From: Candidatus Dormiibacterota bacterium
Lineage (GTDB): Bacteria; Acidobacteriota; Polarisedimenticolia; Gp22-AA2
Assembly: GCA_035635555.1 (NCBI GenBank)
Contig: DASQAT010000055.1
Location: forward strand, 1-64,000
DNA: 64,000 nt
Reading direction: 5' to 3'
Positions 41,398 to 48,415 of the stretch are shown here, in pieces. Position 1 is the first letter of the stretch. The number at the start of each line of letters is the position of its first letter. A program made the position numbers and the translations under genes. The notes beneath the pieces were generated by a model. It was not told where the DNA came from. It saw nothing but the letters and a program-made list of their open reading frames with translations, and made no database searches.

Positions 41398-42240
41398 TTG
41401 CCATCGCGCGTCCCCACCGGCTCCAGCAGCACCCCGGAGTCGATCCGCGCCCTGATCCGGTCCGACCCCTCCGTCATCCAGCGGGACCTTAGCCTTTTCG
41501 ACTTCGACATCAGGACGGGACCGACGGCAAGCCTCGATGCGATCGGGGTCGACCGTTCGGGGAGTCTGGCCCTCGTCGTGATCGCCACCGGGGACCCGGA
41601 GGCGGCGCTGGCGCGGCTCCTCGATGGTCATCTCTGGGCCGCCGACCAGCGCGATCTTCTCGGACGGCTGTTCGCCGAGCGAGGCGTCGACGCCGAACGT
41701 CCGGCAATCGGATTTCTCCTCTCCCCCTCGTTCAGCCATCACTTCCTTCGCCGATTGTCCCTGCTGTCGGTCCGGGTCACGCCCTGCCTGGCGCGCGAAA
41801 TTGACGCAGGCGACGGGGACCGCCGGGCGATCGTCGAGCCCGCGGCGACTCTGTTCGGTCTCGACAGCGTCGAGCCGCGAGACCAGGCCGAAGCGGGACG
41901 GGAAACCCGGCAGCCGTTCTGGCCCGAAGGTGTGCTTCCGTCGGGCGAGACCGAGACCGTGTCCCGCGGCATTCGTCCGGTCCTGGCCGACGCGGAGGAT
42001 GCGTCCGGGACACCGGCTCCGACGATGGCACCCGAGCAGGCGGCGGACATGCCGTGGCCGGACGGGCCGGAGGAGCGGTTCCCCTGGGAGATGGACGAGG
42101 CGGGAGCGCCGCCCGCTCCGATCCCTTCGGACGCTGAGCCGGCGCTCCCCGGCTCGTTCGAGACGCTGACGATGGAAGAGCTGGAGGAATTCGAGCGATT
42201 CGAGCGCCAGAGGCTCGATCGCGGCAGGAGATCGTCGTGA
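41398..42240 (+). CDS. Unknown protein, possibly an inactive nuclease-like fold, first gene of ATPase operon
   Basis: The 280-residue product has two parts. Residues about 15-140 read RDLSLFDFDIRTG...LDAIGVDRSGSLALVVIATG...LLGRLFAERGVD, a pattern recalling NucS/DUF91-like PD-(D/E)XK domains, but without the expected ExK catalytic pair. The rest is acidic, Pro-rich and probably disordered, ending in a charged helix (LTMEELEEFERFERQRL). The start is a TTG with GAGG upstream. It ends 10 bases before the MinD-like gene. The nuclease-fold link is a weak inference by eye; no function is proposed. Confidence 0.6.
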   Translation: MPSRVPTGSSSTPESIRALIRSDPSVIQRDLSLFDFDIRTGPTASLDAIGVDRSGSLALVVIATGDPEAALARLLDGHLWAADQRDLLGRLFAERGVDAERPAIGFLLSPSFSHHFLRRLSLLSVRVTPCLAREIDAGDGDRRAIVEPAATLFGLDSVEPRDQAEAGRETRQPFWPEGVLPSGETETVSRGIRPVLADAEDASGTPAPTMAPEQAADMPWPDGPEERFPWEMDEAGAPPAPIPSDAEPALPGSFETLTMEELEEFERFERQRLDRGRRSS

Positions 42241-42250
42241 GGAGGAACGG

Positions 42251-43162
42251 TTGACCAGGCGCCGGCTGGGCCGCGGCCTGTACGATCTCGGCGTCTCGCC
42301 ATTCGCTGCTCCCGAGACAAGACCCCTGGAGCTGACCCTCGTCAAGGAGGCGTCCCCGGCGGCCCGTCCGCGTCCGATCGTCGTCTGCGTCACCAGCGGC
42401 AAGGGCGGGACGGGGAAATCGATCCTCACCAGCAATCTGGCCGTCCACCTGGCCGCGTCCGGGATGAGGGTCGTCGCGGTCGACGCCGACATGGGGCTCG
42501 CGAACCTGCACCTGCTCCTCGGCATGCAGCCGCGCCGCACGGTGATGGACGTCATCGAAGCGGGCGCGACGATCGACGACATCGCCGAGGACGGTCCGCT
42601 CGGGGTGCGGCTGGCCGGCGGCGGGTCGGGCCGGCCGGAGATGGCCGACCTGCACGCGAGCCGCCTGCGGCGCCTGGTGGCCGCCCTGGACGCGACGGGC
42701 GACAGGGCCGACGTGGTGCTGGTGGACACCGGGGCCGGCATCGGACGGGCCACGACCTCGTTCCTGTACGCCTTCGAAGCGATCCTGGTCGTCACGAGCC
42801 CGGACCTGACCGCCATGACCGACGGCTACGCGGTCATCAAGAACGTGTCCCGCAACAATCGTTCGGCGCGCATCTTCGTCGTGGTGAACCGCGCGCACAG
42901 CGCCGTCGAGGGGCTGGAGGTCTTCTCCCGGATCGAGCGCGTCAGTCAGCGCTTCCTCGAACGCGGCCTGACGTATCTCGGTCATGTGCTCAACGACGCG
43001 CGCGTCAGCACCTCGGTGGCCGCCCGCATCCCGATCCTTCTCAACCAGCCGGCCGCGCCTGCCTCCGCCTGTCTGCGCGGAGTGGGCCGGGCGCTTCTCC
43101 TGGAAATCGAGAGCCGGCGTTCTGCAGCCGGAGAGTCGGATCGGGGACCCGAATGCGCGTGA
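42251..43162 (+). CDS. MinD/FlhG-like P-loop ATPase
   Basis: The 303-residue protein has a basic N-terminal extension of about 45 residues, then the deviant Walker A VTSGKGGTGKS (about 51-61) and the block VVAVDADMGLANLHLLLG, typical of FlhG/MinD ATPases. Walker B (VVLVDTGAGIG) and the family's later motifs are present. Members dimerise on ATP and place flagella, division sites or other machines at membranes. No obvious C-terminal amphipathic helix is seen. TTG start with GGAGG six bases upstream. It overlaps the ParA gene by 10 bases. No flagellar genes are in the window, so the cargo is unknown. Confidence 0.88.
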   Translation: MTRRRLGRGLYDLGVSPFAAPETRPLELTLVKEASPAARPRPIVVCVTSGKGGTGKSILTSNLAVHLAASGMRVVAVDADMGLANLHLLLGMQPRRTVMDVIEAGATIDDIAEDGPLGVRLAGGGSGRPEMADLHASRLRRLVAALDATGDRADVVLVDTGAGIGRATTSFLYAFEAILVVTSPDLTAMTDGYAVIKNVSRNNRSARIFVVVNRAHSAVEGLEVFSRIERVSQRFLERGLTYLGHVLNDARVSTSVAARIPILLNQPAAPASACLRGVGRALLLEIESRRSAAGESDRGPECA

Positions 43163-43899
43163 TCGCCATCGCCAACCAGAAGGGGGGCTGCGGCAAGACG
43201 ACGACAGCCATCAACCTGGGGGCCTGCCTCGCCCGGCTCGGACGCAGGACCCTCCTCGTCGATCTCGACCCCCAGGCCCACGCCTCCCTCGGCCTGAGCC
43301 GCGGGCGGCCGGACCTCGAGGGCGCGACGGTCTACGACGCCCTTTTGGACGGCGGCGGCTTCGAGGGAGTCGTCAGGAAGGTGTCCGACAATCTCGATCT
43401 GGCCCCCTCGAACCCGCGGCTGCTCCTCGCCGAGCAGCGGCTTCAGCTGCTGCCGCACGGGGAGGAGACGCTGAAGCGGGCGCTCGGCACTCTGGACGGA
43501 CGCTACGAGTTCGTCCTGATCGACTGCCCGCCCACCGGCGGTCTCCTGACCGCGAATGCCGTGCGCGCTGCCGACGAGATGATCATCACGGTCGACACCG
43601 GGTTCTTCGCCCTGTACGGCGTCAGCCAGCTTCTGGAGTTCATCGAAGGGGCCGCGAGCGGAGCGCCGCGCATCCGGGCGCTGGCCACTCTGTACGATCG
43701 CCGGACGGCCTTCGGCCGCGAGATCCTCAAGGACCTGAGCGGCTATTTCGGCGAGGCGATGTTCGGGACCGTCATCCACTCCAACGTCAAGCTGAAGGAG
43801 GCTTCCAGCTTCGGCGTGCCGATCGTCGACTACGACCCGAACGCCCGCGGCTGCCGCGACTACATGGCGCTGGCCGCGGAGGTCGTGGCGGAATGCTGA
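43153..43899 (+). CDS. ParA/Soj-family ATPase
   Basis: The 248-residue protein has Walker A IANQKGGCGKTTTAINL (about 6-22), LLVDLDPQAHAS, and FVLIDCPPTGG as Walker B. These are the complete ParA set, including the signature lysine. ParA proteins bind DNA or membrane with ATP and segregate plasmids, chromosomes or protein assemblies. No parB or parS-like repeat was seen close by. Because it sits in one operon with a MinD-type ATPase and small unknown proteins, positioning of a protein cargo is more likely than DNA partition. Starts within the previous gene, so translation is coupled. Confidence 0.9.
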   Translation: MRVIAIANQKGGCGKTTTAINLGACLARLGRRTLLVDLDPQAHASLGLSRGRPDLEGATVYDALLDGGGFEGVVRKVSDNLDLAPSNPRLLLAEQRLQLLPHGEETLKRALGTLDGRYEFVLIDCPPTGGLLTANAVRAADEMIITVDTGFFALYGVSQLLEFIEGAASGAPRIRALATLYDRRTAFGREILKDLSGYFGEAMFGTVIHSNVKLKEASSFGVPIVDYDPNARGCRDYMALAAEVVAEC

Positions 43900-43924
43900 C
43901 CCTCACGGAAGAAAGAAGAAGACG

Positions 43925-44581
43925 ATGAGCGCGAGCGACAGTCGCGACCGGCCCGGCCTGACCCTGCTCGTCCAGCTCTTCGGTCGCGAGGTCCTGGACC
44001 GGCTGGCGCGCGCGGGGTACGGCGACGAGTCGGCCATCGCCACCGCGGGTCCGGATCTCCTGGCGTCCACGAGCGGCGTCTCCCTGCCCCTGGCCCGGCG
44101 GATCGTGGCGGTCGTGCAGGAGGCCCGCGGACCCGCGACGAAGCCCCCGCCCACGCCGCGCGCGGCGCGGCGCAGGAAGGGACCTTCGGCGCCGGCGGCG
44201 CCGAAGGGACCGGAGCGCCGGGTCGACGATATGGACCCCTTCGTGGACGACGTGGCGCTGGTGACCTGGATGGGATTCACGTCCAGGACTCCTTCAGGGC
44301 GGCTGTCGTTTTCGGTGGCCGATCGGATCCTCGATCCGGTCCGTCCCGATCCGTTCGCGACGGAGGATCCGCCTTGGCCGGCCGCGACGCCGGCGACCGA
44401 GCCCCGGCCCTCTCTCCCGGCGCAGGACACAGCACCTCGCCGCACGCTGCCGGGATCGTTCTGGTCCTTCGGGGCTCCCGCCAAAACCGGAAGCACCGCC
44501 GACGAAGAGGCCACTCCAACGCCCGAGATCAGGACGCCCGGGGGCGACCCGGCCCCCAGGAGGGTCCGTGATGACCACTGA
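43925..44581 (+). CDS. Helix-hairpin-helix protein with Pro-rich tail, operon partner of ParA
   Basis: The 218-residue product has an N-terminal about 60-residue region resembling a helix-hairpin-helix (VLDRLARAGYGDESAIATAGPDLLASTSGVSLPLARRIV), which often binds DNA or mediates protein contacts. A Lys/Ala/Pro linker follows, then a conserved-looking island (about 100-135, DPFVDDVALVTWMGFTSR) and a Pro-rich tail with LPGSFWSFG. It could play the role of a ParB/McdB-like adaptor for the adjacent ATPases; that is inference. GA-rich Shine-Dalgarno-like sequence precedes the ATG. Its end overlaps the next gene. Confidence 0.7.
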   Translation: MSASDSRDRPGLTLLVQLFGREVLDRLARAGYGDESAIATAGPDLLASTSGVSLPLARRIVAVVQEARGPATKPPPTPRAARRRKGPSAPAAPKGPERRVDDMDPFVDDVALVTWMGFTSRTPSGRLSFSVADRILDPVRPDPFATEDPPWPAATPATEPRPSLPAQDTAPRRTLPGSFWSFGAPAKTGSTADEEATPTPEIRTPGGDPAPRRVRDDH

Positions 44582-45035
44582 ACGCCGGCCGCGCCCGAGG
44601 ACGTCGCCGGGCATTCCAGCGACGACCGACCTGAAAAGGATCCCTCTGCCCGCTCTCCCCCACTTCAGAAGAGCCGGGACGAAACCGGCGGTCGCGCCCG
44701 CGGCACTTTCGATACCGGTCGTCGTCGCTCCCGCGGCTCCGTCCGGTCCGGTGTCCCCTCTGGAGATGGCCGAGCTCCTGGGGCCCAATCATGAGGGAGG
44801 GATCGCTCCCGTCATCGAGCCGATCATGCCGCAGCGCACCGGCACGACCGGCGCGACCATCCTGAACGACCTCGTGGATGAGATCGAGAAGGGGCTGGAA
44901 AAGGATCTCGCGCGGGCGCCGCTCGACATGATCTCCAGGGGCTACCGGCGGGTGGTCGCCTGTACCGGCGGCCCCGCATCGTCGCGTCCCGCCCCGCCGA
45001 CCGCGGGACGGATTGAAAGGAGGATAGACGAATGA
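44571..45035 (+). CDS. Unknown Pro/Ala-rich protein in ATPase operon
   Basis: The 154-residue product is mostly low-complexity (Pro, Ala, Arg) in its first half. Its second half holds a likely helical segment (ATILNDLVDEIEKGLEKDLARAPLDMI), the only part that looks folded. It starts with ATG behind AGGAGGG; a GTG one codon earlier is possible. It overlaps both neighbours, which supports translation. The helix may bind one of the small partner proteins encoded next. I do not recognise a family. Confidence 0.62.
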   Translation: MTTERRPRPRTSPGIPATTDLKRIPLPALPHFRRAGTKPAVAPAALSIPVVVAPAAPSGPVSPLEMAELLGPNHEGGIAPVIEPIMPQRTGTTGATILNDLVDEIEKGLEKDLARAPLDMISRGYRRVVACTGGPASSRPAPPTAGRIERRIDE

Positions 45036-45238
45036 CCCGGTTCCGTCTGGACGATTTTTCGCTTCTCGAGACCGCGCCGACCTCGGCCGCGGGGCTGCGC
45101 GCGAAGCTGGGCGAGATGCTCATCAGCTCGACGTCGGCGCGAGTGCGCATCGAGTCCGTGAATCCGCAGACCGGCGAGTACAGGATCGTGCTGCAGGGCA
45201 CGCTCGACACCGAGAAGACGCCGTTCGACAAGACCTGA
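45032..45238 (+). CDS. Small protein A of a paralogous pair
   Basis: The 68-residue product begins MTRFRLDDFSLLETAPTS and ends in a beta-rich half (SGEYRIVLQG-like). By hand alignment about 34 of the first 61 positions are identical to the next gene's product. There is no signal peptide or membrane segment. The ATG overlaps the upstream TGA and AGGAGG precedes it, so it is strongly coupled and probably well translated. It could be a structural subunit or a small adaptor. Family unknown. Confidence 0.72.
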   Translation: MTRFRLDDFSLLETAPTSAAGLRAKLGEMLISSTSARVRIESVNPQTGEYRIVLQGTLDTEKTPFDKT

Positions 45239-45257
45239 ACCCAGGAGGCTCCACCCG

Positions 45258-45461
45258 ATGCAGCGATTCCGTCTGTCGGATCTCCCCACGCTCGAAGCCT
45301 CGCCCACGTCGCCCGCCACGCTGCGCACCAAGATCGGCGAGTTGATCATCCATTCGGTGAGCGCCGCCGCCCAGGTCGAGATGGTCGACCGCGAGAGCGG
45401 CGAGTACCGCGTCGTGCTGCAGGGCATGCTCGATCTGGAGGATCCGAACTCCGGACGCTGA
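45258..45461 (+). CDS. Small protein B of a paralogous pair
   Basis: The 67-residue product is a clear tandem paralogue of the preceding one: the shared pattern is RFRLxD...LE..PTS..LR.K.GE...I.S.SA....E.V....GEYR.VLQG.LD.E. CAGGAGG lies 8-12 bases before the ATG. Duplication with retention of both copies suggests a hetero-oligomer or two subunits with distinct partners. No annotated family is recognised. Confidence 0.72.
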   Translation: MQRFRLSDLPTLEASPTSPATLRTKIGELIIHSVSAAAQVEMVDRESGEYRVVLQGMLDLEDPNSGR

Positions 45462-45487
45462 CCCTGCGCGCCGCCGAGGAGAAACCC

Positions 45488-46348
45488 GTGAGCGACGAGC
45501 TGCTTCGACCGTTCCGTGACAAGCTGCGCGGCCGTCCGCCCGGCCCCCGGCCGGGCGAACCGCCGGCGGCCCCGCCCGGCGACGAGGCGCCCGCGGACTC
45601 GATTCACATCCGCGAGGTGCGCGTGGGCCTGTTTCCGGAGGTCTCGCCGCTGCATCCCGGATTCGTGCCGGGTCTGCCGCGCGTGAGGATGACGATCGAC
45701 CTGGGGGCCGATCTGCGCGGAACCTCGTTCCCCCTCTCCCCGGAGGGACGCGAAGCCCTCCTCGGCCTCTGCCCGCGTCTTCTGGAGCACGACTGCGGCG
45801 ACGGCGACGGGATCCGGCGTCTTCTCGAGGACGGGGCGCGGGCCGCCCCGGAGACCGCGGTCGCCCCGGAGGAGACCGACCCTCGGGACGGTCTCGCCGC
45901 CGCTCACTTGATCGAGCACGTGGCGATCGAGATCCTCGTGGGCATTCTGGGTCTCCGCCGCTGCAGCGGCCTCACCTGCGCGGTCCGGGAACGGCTCGAT
46001 CGTTTCGACATCTTTCTCGAGAGCCCCGATCCTTTGGCCGGGCGCGCCGCCGTGATCCTGGCGGCCGCGGTCGTGCGCGATCTCCGCCTGCGCCGCGACG
46101 CTCGCATGACGCTGCACCGCCGCTGCCGCGATCTCCTGGCTCTCCTCGCGTCGTCGCGTGCCGCCAGTCTGGTGGCCGAGGACACGGCCTCGAGGCTCGG
46201 GTGCGGTCCGGACGAGGCCCTGCAGGTCCTCGAAGAGCTCGTGCGCCTGGGCTATCTCGCGGCCGTGCCGTCCCTGCTGCTGTTCAGCTCGGCGACCGGC
46301 GTCCTGTTCCGGCGGGCGGAGATCCCCGCGACATCAAGGGGCCTCTGA
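45488..46348 (+). CDS. Stand-alone cyanophycin-synthetase N-terminal-domain-like protein
   Basis: Residues about 35-220 match the layout of the N-terminal domain of cyanophycin synthetase (CphA). Three blocks line up: PRLLEHDCGDGDG (with CphA's LVEHFC...GG), AHLIEHVAIEIL (with GHIVEHIALELQ), and FDIFLESPDPLAGRAAVILAAAVV (with the EEAGRYAGRVAVRL segment). The HxxEH set, HLIEH here, is kept. The ATP-grasp and Mur-ligase domains of CphA are absent. The last about 70 residues look like a winged helix (ASRLGCGPDEALQVLEELVRLGYL). The GTG start has GAGGAG before it. It is the last gene of the ATPase operon. Possibly a peptide- or polymer-binding or -cleaving protein. Similarity was judged from memory of the family. 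Confidence 0.65.
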   Translation: MSDELLRPFRDKLRGRPPGPRPGEPPAAPPGDEAPADSIHIREVRVGLFPEVSPLHPGFVPGLPRVRMTIDLGADLRGTSFPLSPEGREALLGLCPRLLEHDCGDGDGIRRLLEDGARAAPETAVAPEETDPRDGLAAAHLIEHVAIEILVGILGLRRCSGLTCAVRERLDRFDIFLESPDPLAGRAAVILAAAVVRDLRLRRDARMTLHRRCRDLLALLASSRAASLVAEDTASRLGCGPDEALQVLEELVRLGYLAAVPSLLLFSSATGVLFRRAEIPATSRGL

Positions 46349-48088
46349 CCCGCCATCCCCGGGCGACGGCTGCGGGGTCGACCCTTCCTGCAGGGCGGGC
46401 CGCACGCGCTCGGTGAGATCGAGGTAGGTCTTCAGGGCACTGCCGCTCTCGCGGAAGGAATCCCGGAACAGGCGGGCGATGTCGCGACGGTCGATGACAC
46501 CGGCGCGATAGGCGTCGTGCAGCTGCTGCCCGAGGAAATATCCGAGCTCGTGGATGAGGATGTTGGCGCGGCGCGGTTCGGATCGGATGCCGGCCAGAAT
46601 TTCGGGGGGCACGTCTTCGTACGTCCCGTAGTTCTGCTCGAATTTCTTGTGCAGCAGGATGAAGTGGATGATCGCGTTGAAGTCCTCGTAGGTGTACGCG
46701 GTCTCCCGCTCGATGGTCTCCCTGTCCTTGCGGTAGTACTGGTAGAACGCCGTTTCGAAGAAGTGGTTGCGTCCCGGGTCGATGAGCTTCGAGCCGAAGA
46801 ACCCGAGCGCCTCCTCCAGGACGCCGTTGTAGAACAGGTCGTGCTGCGGCATCTCGCGCGGCGCGTCGTCGTAGACCTCCCCTTTCAGGGCCAGGTTCAC
46901 GAAGTGCGCCGCCTCCTCGCCGGCGTGCACCAGGTTGAGCCGTCCGATGAAGATGGCGTTCATGCGCGGCACGTAGCACGAGCCCCGGTTGGCGACGTGA
47001 TCGGCGATCTCCTCGACCTCCTCCGCGGAGAATTCGTGGGCCTGCAGGAGGTGTCTCAGCTCCTTGTCGTCGAGCCCGGAATAGACCTCCGGGTAGATGT
47101 CGATCAGGAAGTCCCCGGGGCGACCGCTGCGCTTCACGACGTGCGTGTACTTGTCGACCCGGAGAAACCTCAGGATCGTGTCGATCATGCTGTAGACGGT
47201 CGAGGACAGGTCCACGTCCCCCTGGTCCTCGGGGTCCCCCTGCCACGCTTCGAGCGTCTGGCGGTAGGCCTCGTACTTGGCGATCGGGCTGGTGTTGAAC
47301 ACGCAGAAGCGATCCGGACCGAGCGTCACCACGTCAGCCTGCTGCTGACCGCGCTCCGCCAGCTGCCAGTAGATCTCCTCCAGGTTCTGGAGCACGATGA
47401 CACCGCGGCGCTCCAGGGCTCTGCGCTTGAGGTTGTCGGTCACCTTGCGGGGCAGATGGTTGCGCGCCAGGTGTGACTCGCCGATCAGAACCACGATCTT
47501 GGCGCGCGGACGCTGCTGCACGATTTCGGCGATTCGGGCCGCGGCGTGCATGTCGCGCTTTCCGATGTAGCGCAGGCCGCTGCGCGGCTCGCAATCGACC
47601 CCGAAGACAGCGATCCCGCGCTCGCGGGCGACGTCGAACAGCCGCCGGAAGGACTTCCAGTCGTAGCCCCAGTCCAGGTCGTAGCGGATCCCCTTCAGGA
47701 ACTCCTCCTCGCCGATCTCCCCTGTCATGAACCGATCGAGGACTTTCTGGCTGCGCGTGTAGACCATCTCCAGGCACAGAACCACTTCGCTGGCGCGATC
47801 GGCGATCTCGCGCAGGAGGCGGGCGGCGAACTCCTGCGAGGAGGGCAGGGCGTGGTAATCACCGATGTAGACGAGATCCGCCTTGAAGCAGGCGACGACC
47901 AGATCGTCGAAGGACGAGGGTCCCTCGAGGTGCGAGAACTCCTCGTGGAACTCGCGGATGTAGCGCCTGCGGGCGTTGCGGTCGATCCCGAGGATGTCCT
48001 TCTTGAGCCGGGCGACCGTCGCCCTCTGGAGGGCGATCTCCTCCCGGATCGGAGGGGTCGGAGTGGGGAGAGGAGGGCTGCTCGACAT
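46334..48088 (-). CDS. ChaN/Tiki-superfamily-like protein with long C-terminal extension
   Basis: The 584-residue protein shows the ChaN/EreA-like (Tiki) pattern over residues about 60-290: VYIGDYHALPSSQEFAARLL, LCLEMVY, GVDCEPR and VVLIGESHLARNHLP. ChaN proteins bind haem and are usually lipoproteins, but this one has no signal peptide and would be cytoplasmic. Residues about 300-560 are a further conserved-looking domain (CYVPRMNAIFIGRLNLVHAGEEAAHFVNLALKG) that I cannot name. It is about twice the usual ChaN length. It is convergent with, and overlaps by 15 bases, the last gene of the ATPase operon. Confidence 0.75.
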   Translation of the reverse strand: MSSSPPLPTPTPPIREEIALQRATVARLKKDILGIDRNARRRYIREFHEEFSHLEGPSSFDDLVVACFKADLVYIGDYHALPSSQEFAARLLREIADRASEVVLCLEMVYTRSQKVLDRFMTGEIGEEEFLKGIRYDLDWGYDWKSFRRLFDVARERGIAVFGVDCEPRSGLRYIGKRDMHAAARIAEIVQQRPRAKIVVLIGESHLARNHLPRKVTDNLKRRALERRGVIVLQNLEEIYWQLAERGQQQADVVTLGPDRFCVFNTSPIAKYEAYRQTLEAWQGDPEDQGDVDLSSTVYSMIDTILRFLRVDKYTHVVKRSGRPGDFLIDIYPEVYSGLDDKELRHLLQAHEFSAEEVEEIADHVANRGSCYVPRMNAIFIGRLNLVHAGEEAAHFVNLALKGEVYDDAPREMPQHDLFYNGVLEEALGFFGSKLIDPGRNHFFETAFYQYYRKDRETIERETAYTYEDFNAIIHFILLHKKFEQNYGTYEDVPPEILAGIRSEPRRANILIHELGYFLGQQLHDAYRAGVIDRRDIARLFRDSFRESGSALKTYLDLTERVRPALQEGSTPQPSPGDGGSEAP

Positions 48089-48162
48089 GGCGGGGTGGGG
48101 GGACCGGGCAACTCTCTACGCCCGCTCCCGCCTCGAACCGAAGCTGGGGCGGTGATCGGCCT

Positions 48163-48342
48163 TCAGTTGTCCTTGGTATCTTTTGATTTCTGGTCTCCGC
48201 GCTCCCCCTCGTGCATGGCGTCCTTGAAGTTTCGAATGCCGCTGCCCAGACCTCGGGCGAGCTCGGGGATCTTCTTGCCTCCAAAAATGAGAAGCAGAAT
48301 GATCAAGATGAGTATCAGCTCGGGAAAGCCAATCGGACCCAT
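48163..48342 (-). CDS. tatA: Sec-independent protein translocase subunit TatA
   Basis: The 59-residue protein has the canonical TatA layout: [21 protein letters not shown] as the single transmembrane helix, then the hinge [20 protein letters not shown] and a charged tail. This FGxxKlPEl pattern defines TatA/E. TatA forms the pore for folded proteins exported with twin-arginine signals. The start was set at the ATG directly before GPIGFPEL, with a GGGGG-like ribosome binding site; an upstream 17-residue extension is unlikely. tatB and tatC are not nearby. Confidence 0.93.
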   Translation of the reverse strand: MGPIGFPELILILIILLLIFGGKKIPELARGLGSGIRNFKDAMHEGERGDQKSKDTKDN

Positions 48343-48415
48343 TGGTAGCACCCCCAGACGGTTGATCTTAGACCCCGTGCGAGCGGGAGTCAATCAGCCG
48401 GCCTCCCAGACGCTC

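Noticed and set aside
41248-42816. 522-residue minus-strand frame opposite the ATPase operon
   Set aside because: Low-complexity shadow translation of the GC-rich plus-strand genes, with no ribosome binding site or domain.
43153-43899. Chromosome or plasmid partition locus (parABS)
   Set aside because: No parB gene and no parS-like inverted repeats were seen; neighbours are small unknown proteins.
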